Positions 49,241-57,605 of a DNA stretch of 64,000 bases are shown here, one piece after another. Each line of letters begins with the position of its first letter. The first letter of the stretch is position 1. Both the position numbers and the translations under genes were made by a program. The notes below the pieces were generated by a model, which was given only the letters and a program-made list of their open reading frames with translations, was not told the DNA's origin and did not search any database. Source of the stretch: Cellulosimicrobium cellulans (GTDB lineage: Bacteria > Actinomycetota > Actinomycetes > Actinomycetales > Cellulomonadaceae); the NCBI RefSeq assembly GCF_006539945.1, contig NZ_BJNZ01000001.1, positions 1-64,000 on the forward strand. Reading direction: 5' to 3'.

Positions 49241-49899
49241 CCGGCTCCTTCGTCCCCGTCGCGCCACGGAGCGACCTCCGTGGCGCGCGCCGCCGTCAGC
49301 CAGCCGAGCGGGTCCTCGCTCGCGACGAGGTCCGTCCCGGACACGAGCCACGTCGCCCCGGCGCCGAGCGCCTGCGGGACGATCGAGCGCGTGACGCCGC
49401 CGTCCAGGCCGACGGCGTGGCCCGGGCCGACGACGCGCCCCACCGTGGCGAGCGCGTCGACCTGGAACGTCGAGCCGGCCAGGCCGGGGGTGATCGACAT
49501 GACGAGGACGTCCGTCCCGGGCTCGACCTCCGGCACCTCGACGCCGGGCGAGAGCGCGACGCCGGCGCGCGCACCCCGGGCACGGACGCGGTCGAGGGCG
49601 GCGCGCCAGTCGCGCGTCCCGGCGTGGACGACGACGAGCTCGCAGAAGTCGGTCCAGCGGTCGACCTCGCGCAGCGGTTCCTCGACCATGAGGTGCGCCT
49701 CGGCGGCCAGCCCGCTGCCGGCCGTCACTTCTGCCGCCTGCGCCGCCGTGAAACCTCCCGGCGCGGCGAAGCGCCCGTCAGTGTGGTCCCAGTGGACCGT
49801 GCGGAGCCCGACCCGGGCGAGCCGGTCGGCCTCCGCGGCGACGCGGTCGCGCGGCGTGGACCAGAACGAGGCGGCGACGCGGGTGCGGGGGGCGCTCAT
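49237..49899 (-). CDS. Ribulose-phosphate 3-epimerase-like protein
   Basis: This 220-aa TIM-barrel protein resembles ribulose/allulose-phosphate 3-epimerases. It shows ASFWSTP in place of the usual PSILSAD, then VHWDHTDGRFA (metal/catalytic Asp-like), AEAHLMVEEP, VVVHAGT, VALSPGVEVPEV, VLVMSITPGLAGSTF and GLDGGVTRSIVP. The HLM and GLDGG motifs are intact, but the first motif lacks the catalytic pattern of classic Rpe, so the substrate is likely a different keto-sugar phosphate. It overlaps SorC upstream and LacI downstream by 4 bp each. Confidence 0.85.
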   Translation of the reverse strand: MSAPRTRVAASFWSTPRDRVAAEADRLARVGLRTVHWDHTDGRFAAPGGFTAAQAAEVTAGSGLAAEAHLMVEEPLREVDRWTDFCELVVVHAGTRDWRAALDRVRARGARAGVALSPGVEVPEVEPGTDVLVMSITPGLAGSTFQVDALATVGRVVGPGHAVGLDGGVTRSIVPQALGAGATWLVSGTDLVASEDPLGWLTAARATEVAPWRDGDEGAG

Positions 49900-50855
49900 C
49901 GGCCCGTGCCTCGCGCGACGGGCGGGAGGTCGAGCAGGGCTTCGGCGCACCGTTGCTCGGTGACGAGGGCGGAGACGAGGCCGGACCGCGTGACGGCGTG
50001 GACGGCAGCCGCCTTCTCGTGCTCGGCGGCGACGGCGATCACCTGGGGTACCCGGGCGAGCTGCCGCGCGGAGATCGACAGGCACCGCTCGGCGAAGTCG
50101 GGGACGAGGTCGCCCTCGGCGGTGAGGAGGATGCCCGCGATCTCGGCGCGGACCCCGCGCGCGGTGAGGTCGTCACGCTCGTCGCGCCCGAGGACCTCGC
50201 GGAGCTGGGAGATGGGTGGGTCCCACGAGCCGATCGCGACGACCGCGACGTCGACCCGGTCGAACAGAGAGAGCGCACGGGCGATGTCGGGTTGGCGACG
50301 CAGCGTCGCGGCGGTCGCGGCGTCCTCGACGACCAGGGGGGCGAAGATCGCGTGCGCGTCACCGCCGGCGCGCAGGGAGACGCGGCGGATCACCTCGACG
50401 GGGGAGTCGGAGAGGTCGGAGCCGACCGCGCCGGTGAGCTGGACGACGGTGACGGGCGGGAGCGCGGTGAGGCGCTCCGTCATGGCGGTGAGAGTCCGCC
50501 CCCAGGCGAAGCCGAGGGTGTTGCCCGGGCGCAGGGACCGGGTGAGCAGCTCGGCGGCAGCGGCGCCGACGTCCTCGCGCAGCTCGGCCACGGTGTCGCG
50601 GCCCTGGACCACGAGGCACTCGTCCAGGCCGAGGTGGGAGCGCAGGCGCGCGGAGAGGGCCGGGTCGACGACGCCGGCGTCGTCGATGGTGATGGTCACG
50701 ATCCCGGCCTCGAGCGCCTGCTCGAGCATCCGGGCGACCTTGAACCGTGAGACGCCGAGCTCCTCGCCGATCTCGACCTTGGAGGCCGAGTCCACGTAGT
50801 AGCGGCGGGCCACGTGTGCGAGCTCGTGGCGCGAGAAGTCCGTCATGTCACCCAT
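49896..50855 (-). CDS. SorC/DeoR-type sugar-responsive regulator
   Basis: This 319-aa regulator has an N-terminal helix-turn-helix (KVEIGEELGVSRFKVARMLEQA) and a C-terminal sugar-phosphate-binding SorC domain (LGFAWGRTL, VQLTGAVG, ERCLSISARQL). It is transcribed divergently from the ABC transporter operon. Two GCTCA-N2-TGAGC sites lie in the gap, one next to each gene's start, as expected for a repressor that also controls itself. Start: ATG 50855 or 50846. Confidence 0.92.
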   Translation of the reverse strand: MGDMTDFSRHELAHVARRYYVDSASKVEIGEELGVSRFKVARMLEQALEAGIVTITIDDAGVVDPALSARLRSHLGLDECLVVQGRDTVAELREDVGAAAAELLTRSLRPGNTLGFAWGRTLTAMTERLTALPPVTVVQLTGAVGSDLSDSPVEVIRRVSLRAGGDAHAIFAPLVVEDAATAATLRRQPDIARALSLFDRVDVAVVAIGSWDPPISQLREVLGRDERDDLTARGVRAEIAGILLTAEGDLVPDFAERCLSISARQLARVPQVIAVAAEHEKAAAVHAVTRSGLVSALVTEQRCAEALLDLPPVARGTGR

Positions 50856-50859
50856 TCTT

Positions 50860-50871
50860 GCTCATCTGAGC
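50860..50871. promoter_or_regulatory. SorC-type operator, site near regulator gene
   Basis: GCTCATCTGAGC: inverted arms GCTCA/TGAGC around 2 bp, 4 bp upstream of the regulator's first ATG. It matches the core of the palindrome at 50961-50976. Confidence 0.65.
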
Positions 50872-50960
50872 GCTCGTCTGCACATATGTTACCGATCTGT
50901 GATCGAGGCGCGTTGCTTGTGGCCTCGTGGTGTTCATACTATCGACATACGAGCAATCGA

Positions 50961-50976
50961 GTGCTCATATGAGCAC
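50961..50976. promoter_or_regulatory. SorC-type operator, site before ABC operon
   Basis: GTGCTCATATGAGCAC is a perfect 16-bp palindrome ending 21 bp before the permease ATG, immediately upstream of its AAGGAGG. Binding here would block transcription. A further half-site GAGCA lies at 50951-50955. Confidence 0.75.
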
Positions 50977-50997
50977 CCGCAAGGAGGCGAGAAGTAC

Positions 50998-52002
50998 ATG
51001 TCGCGACGACGCGTCCCCGACGAGGTCGGGATCGCGGGGATCTTGGTCCTCGTGGTGGTGGTGATGAGTCTGCTGTCCCCGAACTTCCGCACCGCCGGGA
51101 ACTTCGAGGTCCTGCTGCTGAACGGTGCCGTGGTGGCGCTGCTCGCCCTGGGCCAGACCTTCGTGCTGCTCACCGGCGGCATCGACCTCTCGACGGGGTC
51201 CAACCTCGCCCTCACGGGCATGTCCGCGGCGCTCGGCATGCAGGCCGGCCTGCCCTGGTGGGCCGCCACGGTCCTCGCGCTCGTCGTCGGCGTGGCGGTG
51301 GGCCTCGTCAACGGGATCTTCGTGCACTACCTGCGCCTGCCCCCGTTCATCGCGACGTTCTCGATGTTCGGCATCGCCGGCAGCATCCCGATGATCCTCA
51401 CGGGCGCCGCGTCGGTCACGGTGCGCGACCCGATGTTCGCCTTCCTCGGCCGCGGCGGGGTCTTCGGCATCCCGACGCCGATCCTCATCGTCGCGCTCGT
51501 CGCCGTCGTCTTCAGCGTCCTGCTGGCGCGCACGAGCACGGGCGTCCACATCTACGCACTCGGCGGCAACAAGGAGACCGCGCGCCTCGCGGGCATCCAC
51601 ACCGGGCGCACGACCCTCTTCGTCTACGCGGTCTCCGGCCTGTGCGCCGCCCTCGCCGGTGTCGTGACGACCTCGCGCCTCATGGTCGGGTACCCGTCCG
51701 CCGGGTCGGGCAACGAGCTCTTCTACTCGATCGCCGCCGCCGTCGTCGGCGGGGTGAGCCTGTTCGGCGGGGTCGGCTCGATCGGTGGCGCGCTGCTCGG
51801 CGCGGTGCTCATCGCGACCGTCTCGAACGGCATGAACGTCGTCGGCGTGGACAGCTTCTGGCAGCCCCTCGTCATCGGCGTGATCATCCTCGCCGGCGTC
51901 AGCCTCGACACCTACCGCCGCTCGCTCTCGACCACCGGAGGACGAGGACGCCTCTTCCTCCAGCTCCTCCAACCACGCCGCGCCTCCGGCGCCACGTCCT
52001 GA
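50998..52002 (+). CDS. Ribose-type ABC transporter permease
   Basis: This 334-aa polytopic permease (about nine helices) is of the RbsC/XylH class. Family motifs include LLALGQTFVLLTGGIDLSTGS, LRLPPFIATFSMFGIAGSI, YALGGNKETARLAGI and AAAVVGGVSLFGGVGSIGGALLGAVLI. It works with the binding protein and ATPase encoded next. Only one permease gene is present, so it should form a homodimer. The ATG has AAGGAGG 10 nt upstream, and the SorC palindrome precedes that. Confidence 0.93.
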   Translation: MSRRRVPDEVGIAGILVLVVVVMSLLSPNFRTAGNFEVLLLNGAVVALLALGQTFVLLTGGIDLSTGSNLALTGMSAALGMQAGLPWWAATVLALVVGVAVGLVNGIFVHYLRLPPFIATFSMFGIAGSIPMILTGAASVTVRDPMFAFLGRGGVFGIPTPILIVALVAVVFSVLLARTSTGVHIYALGGNKETARLAGIHTGRTTLFVYAVSGLCAALAGVVTTSRLMVGYPSAGSGNELFYSIAAAVVGGVSLFGGVGSIGGALLGAVLIATVSNGMNVVGVDSFWQPLVIGVIILAGVSLDTYRRSLSTTGGRGRLFLQLLQPRRASGATS

Positions 52003-52028
52003 CCCCCACCGCTCGAAGGAGAGTACTC

Positions 52029-53039
52029 ATGCGACGCAAGATCATCGTCTCGGCCCTCGCCGTGACCGCACTCGCCCTCGCGGGCGCCTGCTCGGCCGTC
52101 GACACCGGCACCGGCACCGGTGACACGAGCGGGAGCGGCTCGACCGACCAGGCCGAGACCACGCTGCCCGCCTCGTGCGACGGGGAGAACCCGTACGTCG
52201 CGGTCAGCCTCCCGAACCTCACCAACCCGTACTACGTGGCGATGAAGCAGGGCTTCGAGGACGGCGGCGCCGCCAACGGGTTCGACGTCGAGGTCCAGGT
52301 CGCGAACGACGACGACGCCCAGCAGCTCGCCCAGGTCGAGGCCATGCTGCAGAAGGACCCGTGCGCGCTCGCGCTGAACCCCGTGAAGTCGGAGCCCGCC
52401 GCCGGGATCGTCAAGGCGGCGAACGACGCGGGCGTGCCCGTCTTCACCGTGAACGTCATCGTCGACGAGGACGCGCTCGCCGCCCAGGGCGCGACGATCG
52501 TCCAGTACCTCGGCGCGGACAACGAGGCGGGCGGCCGCGCGATGGGCGAGAAGGTCCTCGAGGACCTCGGCGCCGACGCGACGCTGAGCATCGGCTTCAT
52601 CACCGAGCCCGACGAGCGCCCGGTCGTGATCCGCGACGAGGGCTTCACCGACGCGGTGTCGGCCGACCCGAACGCGGAGGTCGTCGCCAAGGTCGACGGC
52701 AACGTCAAGCCCGACGACTCGCTGCGCGTCACGGGCGAGATGCTCCAGGGCAACCAGGACGTCAACGTCATCTGGGCCTCGACCGGCCCCGCCGTCTACG
52801 GCGCGCTCCAGGCGCTGGGCAACCGCACCGACGTCGCGCTCTACGGTTTCTGCGCCTCCGAGGAGCCGCTCACCGAGGTGTACCGCGGCTGCGTCGCCCA
52901 GGAGCCGGAGAGCTACGGCACCCAGGTGACCGAGCAGATCCGCGCGTACGTCGACGGCGAGGACGTCGAGCCGGAGATCCTCCTGCCGCTCAAGGCGTTC
53001 ACCGTCGGCGAGACCCCCGCGCCGGGGGAGGTCGGCTGA
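52029..53039 (+). CDS. Sugar ABC transporter substrate-binding lipoprotein
   Basis: This 336-aa binding protein of the ribose/galactose type (Peripla_BP_4) has a lipobox ALAGAC (Cys21) after the signal peptide. A Ser/Thr/Gly linker leads to the two-lobed domain starting at YVAVSLPNLTNPYYVAMKQGFEDG, with ALNPVKSEPAAGIVKAANDAGVPVF in the ligand cleft region. The ATG follows GAAGGAGAG. It is flanked by the permease and ATPase genes. The ligand is unknown; it is probably a pentose, hexitol or amino sugar given the SIS, kinase and aldolase genes downstream. Confidence 0.93.
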   Translation: MRRKIIVSALAVTALALAGACSAVDTGTGTGDTSGSGSTDQAETTLPASCDGENPYVAVSLPNLTNPYYVAMKQGFEDGGAANGFDVEVQVANDDDAQQLAQVEAMLQKDPCALALNPVKSEPAAGIVKAANDAGVPVFTVNVIVDEDALAAQGATIVQYLGADNEAGGRAMGEKVLEDLGADATLSIGFITEPDERPVVIRDEGFTDAVSADPNAEVVAKVDGNVKPDDSLRVTGEMLQGNQDVNVIWASTGPAVYGALQALGNRTDVALYGFCASEEPLTEVYRGCVAQEPESYGTQVTEQIRAYVDGEDVEPEILLPLKAFTVGETPAPGEVG

Positions 53040-53040
53040 C

Positions 53041-54600
53041 ATGACCGACGTCGCCACGTCGGTCCCGCGGGGCGCCGCCGAGGGTGGCGCCCTGCGGGCC
53101 GGCGGGATCGTCAAGAGCTTCTCGCACGTGCGGGTGCTCAAGGGCATCGACCTGACGCTCGCGGCGGGCACCGTGACCGGGCTCGTCGGGCACAACGGCG
53201 CCGGCAAGTCGACGCTGCTCCGCGTCCTCGCGGGGGCGCACCCCGCCGACGAGGGCACGGTGACGGTGGACGGCCGCACGCTGCCCCAGGGCTCGCCGAC
53301 CGCCGCGCTCGACGCGGGGATCTCGACCGTCTACCAGGAGCTGTCGCTCCTGCCGAACCTCACGGTCACGCAGAACGTGTTCCTCGGTCGTGAGCTGACG
53401 CGCGGGGGAGCGCTCGACCGCCGCACCATGCGCGAGCAGTCCCGCGCGCTCGCGGACCGGTTCGGGCTCGCGGTGGACGTCGACCGCAAGCTCGGTGCCT
53501 ACCCCGTCGCGACCCGCCAGCTCCTCGAGATCGCCGTGGCCGTGGCGCGCGACGCGCGCTACCTGCTGCTCGACGAGCCGACGACGAGCCTCGAGGGCGG
53601 GCAGGTCGAGCGGTTCCTCGAGACCGTGCGCGACCTGGCCCGCACCGAGGGCCTGGGGATCCTGCTCGTCGACCACAAGCTCGACGAGCTGTACGCGGTC
53701 GCCGACCACGTCGTCGCGCTCGTCGACGGGGAGGTCCGCATCGCCGGCCCGGCCCGCACGGTCGACCGGCAGGCGGTCGTGCACGCGATCGCCGGGGACG
53801 AGGCCGTCGCCTCGACGGGTGGCGTCACGGAGGCGGCGCACCGTACCGACGTCGTCCCGCTCGACGCGGGCGCGCGCCCGTCCCTCGTGGTGCGGAACCT
53901 GCGCACGCCCGCGCTCGCCGACGTCAGCCTCACGGCCCACCCCGGCCGCGTGCTGGGGGTCTACGGGCTCATCGGCGCCGGCCGCACCGAGCTGCTGCGC
54001 ACGCTCGTCGGCCTCGACAGGGTCCTGGCCGGGAGCATCGAGCTCGACGGCGCGCCGTACCGGCCCGCGACCCCCGCCGAGGCCCAGCGGCGCGGGCTCG
54101 TCTACCTCACCGAGGAGCGCAAGGTCGACGGCATCGTCGGCGGCCTGGACGCGACGACGAACGTCGTCCTCCCGGTCCTCGACCGGTACCGCCGGCTCGG
54201 CCTGCTCGACAAGCGGCGGATGCGCCGCGAGGCGGCGGCCCTCATGGACCGCATGCAGGTCCGCGGGGACCGCGAGGGACCCGTCGAGCGCCTGTCCGGC
54301 GGCAACCAGCAGAAGGTGCTGCTCGCCCGGGTCCTGGCGCAGGCGCCGCGCGTGCTGCTGCTCGACGAGCCCACCAAGGGCGTCGACATCGGCGTCAAGA
54401 CCGAGATCCACCGGCTCCTGCGCTCGCTCGCGCACGACGACGGGCTCACGGTCGTCGTCGTGTCCAGCGAGGAGGAGGAGATCCTCGAGCTCGCGGACGA
54501 CGTCGTCACCCTCACGGAGGGCCGGTGCGACGGCGACGTCGTCGCGGCCGGCGACCTGTCCTCCGTGGACCTGCGGCACGCGGCCTGGAGCGCCGCGTGA
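53041..54600 (+). CDS. Ribose-type ABC transporter ATPase (two NBDs)
   Basis: This 519-aa protein has two nucleotide-binding domains. The first has Walker A GHNGAGKST and Walker B YLLLDEPTTSL. The second has a degenerate Walker A (GLIGAGRTE), the signature RLSGGNQQK and Walker B VLLLDEPTKGVD. This RbsA/XylG layout, with only one canonical Walker A, is normal for the family. The first half's signature motif is weak (VATRQLLEIA), also typical. It begins 1 bp after the binding-protein stop, so the genes are coupled. Confidence 0.93.
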   Translation: MTDVATSVPRGAAEGGALRAGGIVKSFSHVRVLKGIDLTLAAGTVTGLVGHNGAGKSTLLRVLAGAHPADEGTVTVDGRTLPQGSPTAALDAGISTVYQELSLLPNLTVTQNVFLGRELTRGGALDRRTMREQSRALADRFGLAVDVDRKLGAYPVATRQLLEIAVAVARDARYLLLDEPTTSLEGGQVERFLETVRDLARTEGLGILLVDHKLDELYAVADHVVALVDGEVRIAGPARTVDRQAVVHAIAGDEAVASTGGVTEAAHRTDVVPLDAGARPSLVVRNLRTPALADVSLTAHPGRVLGVYGLIGAGRTELLRTLVGLDRVLAGSIELDGAPYRPATPAEAQRRGLVYLTEERKVDGIVGGLDATTNVVLPVLDRYRRLGLLDKRRMRREAAALMDRMQVRGDREGPVERLSGGNQQKVLLARVLAQAPRVLLLDEPTKGVDIGVKTEIHRLLRSLAHDDGLTVVVVSSEEEEILELADDVVTLTEGRCDGDVVAAGDLSSVDLRHAAWSAA

Positions 54601-54632
54601 CCACACCGAGAACCCCTGGACGAGGAGTACCC

Positions 54633-55292
54633 ATGACCATCCCCGACACCACGACGCGACGCCGTGCCGCCGTGCTCGAGACCGCCCGGGCCGTCGTCGC
54701 GCACGAGGCGCAGGGGGTCGCCGCGAGCGTGACCGACCTGGGAGACGTGTTCCTGGACGTGGTCCAGCGGGTGTACGAGTGCACGGGCAAGGTCTTCGTC
54801 ACCGGGGCCGGCACGTCCGGAGCGGTCGCGCGCCGCATGGCGCACCTGCTCTCCGTGTCCGGCACCCCGTCGGTGTTCATCTCGGGTGCGGACGCGCTGC
54901 ACGGCACGATGGGCGCGATGGCCCCGGGCGACATCCTCGTCGCGATCTCCCGCGGGGGCGGGAGCGACGAGATCAACGACCTGGTGGTGCGCGCCAAGGA
55001 GCGCGGCGTCGACACGGTCGTCGCGGTCACGGCCGACGCCTCCTCGCGCCTCGCGCGGAACGCGGACGTCGTGGTCGAGCTGACGATGATCCCCGGGATC
55101 GACCCCGGCGAGGTCATCGCGATGGGCTCTACCCTCGTGACGGCAGCCTGGGGCGACGCGCTCGCCGTGGTCCTCATGCGGATGCGCGGGTACTCGTGGG
55201 CGAACGTCCTGCACTCGCACCCGTCAGGGGCCGTCGGCAAGATCGACGAGGCGCCCCAGGAGCTGCCGCCCCTCGAGCCCTACTGGAAGTAG
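54633..55292 (+). CDS. SIS-domain phosphosugar isomerase
   Basis: This 219-aa protein has the SIS fold: VFVTGAGTSGAVARRMAHLLSVSG (sugar-phosphate loop), then GDILVAISRGGGSDEI and VVAVTADASSRLARNADVVVEL. Size and motifs fit 6-phospho-3-hexuloisomerase or arabinose-phosphate isomerase-like enzymes without CBS domains. It lies 32 bp downstream of the ABC ATPase and 2 bp before the kinase gene, so it likely isomerises the phosphorylated transported sugar. The ATG follows GAGGAG. Confidence 0.88.
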   Translation: MTIPDTTTRRRAAVLETARAVVAHEAQGVAASVTDLGDVFLDVVQRVYECTGKVFVTGAGTSGAVARRMAHLLSVSGTPSVFISGADALHGTMGAMAPGDILVAISRGGGSDEINDLVVRAKERGVDTVVAVTADASSRLARNADVVVELTMIPGIDPGEVIAMGSTLVTAAWGDALAVVLMRMRGYSWANVLHSHPSGAVGKIDEAPQELPPLEPYWK

Positions 55293-55294
55293 CC

Positions 55295-56770
55295 ATGGAC
55301 CTTGTCGCAGGGGTCGACTCGTCGACCCAGTCCTGCACCGTCGAGCTGCGCCGCCGGGACGACGGCGCGCTCGTCGGGACCGCGTCGGCCCCTCACCCCC
55401 GCACCGCGCCCCCGGTCAGCCGGCAGGACCCGCGGGACTGGTGGGCCGCGTTCCGGGCGGCGTTCTCCGGCGCCCTGCGCGACGCCGACGCCGACGCGGC
55501 GCAGGTCGTCGCGCTCGCCGTGGGAGCGCAGTGCCACGGGCTCGTGCTGCTCGACCGGAGCGGGGAGCCGCTGGCCCCCGCGCCGCTGTGGAACGACACG
55601 ACGGCCGGCCCGGACGCGGCGCGGATCGCCCGCGAGCACGGGCTCGAGACGTGGATGCAGGACGTCGGCATGGCGCCGTCGTCCGCGCTGACGATCATGA
55701 AGCTCGCGCACGTGGCGCAGACCGAGCCCGCGCTCCTCGAGCGCGTCGCGCACGTCCTCGTGCCGCACGACTACCTCACCTACCGGCTCACCGGAGCCAT
55801 GGTCACCGACCGGTCCGATGCCGCCGGGACCGGCTACCTCGACGTCCACCGCGGCGTCTGGCGGCCCGAGCTCCTGGAGCGCTTCGTCTCGCCGGCGGTC
55901 GGGTGGGCGGACGTCCTCCCGACCGTCCTCGGGCCCGACACCCCGGCCGGGACCGTGAGCCCGCACGTCGCGGCCGAGCTCGGGCTCGGGCCGGGGGTCC
56001 TCGTCGGGCCGGGGGGCGGAGACCAGCACCTCGCTGCTGTCGGGCTCGGCCTCGTCGAGGGCGATCTCGGCGTCTCGCTCGGCACCTCCGGCGTCGTCTT
56101 CAGCCCCCGCCGCACGTCCGTCGTCGACCCGCTCGGCATCGTCGACTCCGTGTGCGACGCGACCGGCGGGTACCTGCCCCTCGCCTGCACGCTCAACGCC
56201 GCCAAGGTCACCGACACCTTCGCGCGACTCCTCGACGTCGACCACGCGACCCTGGAGCGCCTCGCGCTCGCCGCGCCCGTCCGGGAGGGGCGCCCGACGC
56301 TCGTCGCCTACCTCGACGGCGAGCGCACGCCTCGGCGGCCGGGTGCGACCGGCGTGCTCGGCGGGATCACGGGCGAGACCACCCGGGAGGACCTCGCGCT
56401 GGCGGCGTTCGAGGGCGTCGTGGCCGGGCTCGTCGGGGCCGCCCGGGCACTCGATCGCGTGGGCGTCGACACGAGCGGCGAGGTCGTCGTCAACGGCGGG
56501 GGTGCCCGGTCGCTCGCGTACCGGCAGGTCCTCGCCGACGCCCTCCGCCGGCCCGTCGTCCGTCGTGCGGCCCCCGAGGCGACGGCGCGCGGGGCGTGCG
56601 TCCAGGCCGTCGCCGTCGTCGAGGGCACCACCGTCGCGGGCGTCGCCGCGTCGTGGACGCCGCCCGTGCTCGACGTCGTGCCGCCCCGCGACCGCCCCGC
56701 GGCGATCGACGCCCCCTACTACGACCTGCTCGCCACGGTCGCGGACCGGCCCCGGCCGCCCGGGGCCTGA
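55295..56770 (+). CDS. FGGY-family carbohydrate kinase (xylulokinase-like)
   Basis: This 491-aa kinase shows the FGGY actin-like fold: VAGVDSSTQSCTVELR (phosphate-1 loop), GAQCHGLVLLDRSGEPLAPAPLWND (substrate region, xylulokinase-like), GVSLGTSGVVF and VVNGGGARSLAYRQVLADAL. It phosphorylates a ketose or polyol taken up by the transporter. Xylulokinase is the closest description, but the substrate cannot be fixed by eye. It starts 2 bp after the SIS gene. Confidence 0.9.
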   Translation: MDLVAGVDSSTQSCTVELRRRDDGALVGTASAPHPRTAPPVSRQDPRDWWAAFRAAFSGALRDADADAAQVVALAVGAQCHGLVLLDRSGEPLAPAPLWNDTTAGPDAARIAREHGLETWMQDVGMAPSSALTIMKLAHVAQTEPALLERVAHVLVPHDYLTYRLTGAMVTDRSDAAGTGYLDVHRGVWRPELLERFVSPAVGWADVLPTVLGPDTPAGTVSPHVAAELGLGPGVLVGPGGGDQHLAAVGLGLVEGDLGVSLGTSGVVFSPRRTSVVDPLGIVDSVCDATGGYLPLACTLNAAKVTDTFARLLDVDHATLERLALAAPVREGRPTLVAYLDGERTPRRPGATGVLGGITGETTREDLALAAFEGVVAGLVGAARALDRVGVDTSGEVVVNGGGARSLAYRQVLADALRRPVVRRAAPEATARGACVQAVAVVEGTTVAGVAASWTPPVLDVVPPRDRPAAIDAPYYDLLATVADRPRPPGA

Positions 56771-56810
56771 CCGCACCACAGCGGACCGACCGCACCACCA
56801 GGGAGAACGC

Positions 56811-57470
56811 ATGCTGTACATCGACTCCGCCGACCGCGACCAGGTCGAGCGGCTCCTCGCGACCGGCCTGTTCGCCGGTGTCACCACGAACCCGACGATC
56901 CTGTACCGGTCGGGGCTCACGGTCGACGACGTCCCCGCCGTCCACCGGTGGGCGCGCGCGGCAGGTGCCGGGACGGTGTTCCTCCAGGCCGTCGGCCCGG
57001 ACGAGGCGGCGCTCGAGGCGCACAGCCGGGAGCTCGTCGCCCTCGGGCCGGACGTCGTCGTCAAGCTGCCCGCGACGCGCGACGGGCTCACCGTCTCCCG
57101 CCGGCTGACGCGCGAGGGTGTGCCCGTGCTGGTCACGGCGGTCTACCACGCGTCCCAGGCGCTCCTCGCGGACGCGGCCGGCGCGGGCTGGGTCGCGCCC
57201 TACGTCGGACGGATGGGGGACCTCGGGCTCGACGGCGTCGAGCAGACTGCCGACCTCCACGCGACGCTGCGGCGCGTCCGGGCGAGCGGTGACGGCGGGT
57301 GCCGCGTGCTCGCCGCGAGCCTGCGCGACACCACCCAGGTCGCGGCGCTCGCGGCCCGCGGGATCGAGGACTTCACGCTCTCGACGCAGCTGTGCGGCCA
57401 GCTCCTGGACGAGACCAACAGTGTCGCGGCCGCAGCACAGTTCGAGGTCGACGCTCACGCCGCTCGCTGA
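56811..57470 (+). CDS. Transaldolase/fructose-6-phosphate aldolase-like protein
   Basis: This 219-aa class I aldolase of the small transaldolase (FSA/TalC) type has an N-terminal MLYIDSADRDQVERLLATGLFAGVTTNPTIL, a Schiff-base Lys in VVVKLPAT, LVTAVYHASQALLADAAGAGWVAPYVGRMGD and a C-terminal FTLSTQLCGQL. It would cleave or form a ketose phosphate as the last step of the operon's pathway. The ATG follows AGGGAGAA, 40 bp after the kinase gene. Confidence 0.9.
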   Translation: MLYIDSADRDQVERLLATGLFAGVTTNPTILYRSGLTVDDVPAVHRWARAAGAGTVFLQAVGPDEAALEAHSRELVALGPDVVVKLPATRDGLTVSRRLTREGVPVLVTAVYHASQALLADAAGAGWVAPYVGRMGDLGLDGVEQTADLHATLRRVRASGDGGCRVLAASLRDTTQVAALAARGIEDFTLSTQLCGQLLDETNSVAAAAQFEVDAHAAR

Positions 57471-57508
57471 GCCGACGCGACGGACTTCGTCGGGCCGAGC
57501 AGGCGGCT

Positions 57509-57528
57509 GGCCCCGACTCCCCGGGGCC
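57509..57528. terminator. Weak hairpin after aldolase gene
   Basis: GGCCCC, 8-nt loop, GGGGCC lies 38 bp past the aldolase stop, between convergent genes. The stem is short. Confidence 0.35.
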
Positions 57529-57605
57529 GGGCATCCTGTCTCGCTCGGCAACGGTCGGTACCTCACGTTCGCGGTCATCACCGACCCGGTCCGGTGACGG
57601 GGGCA

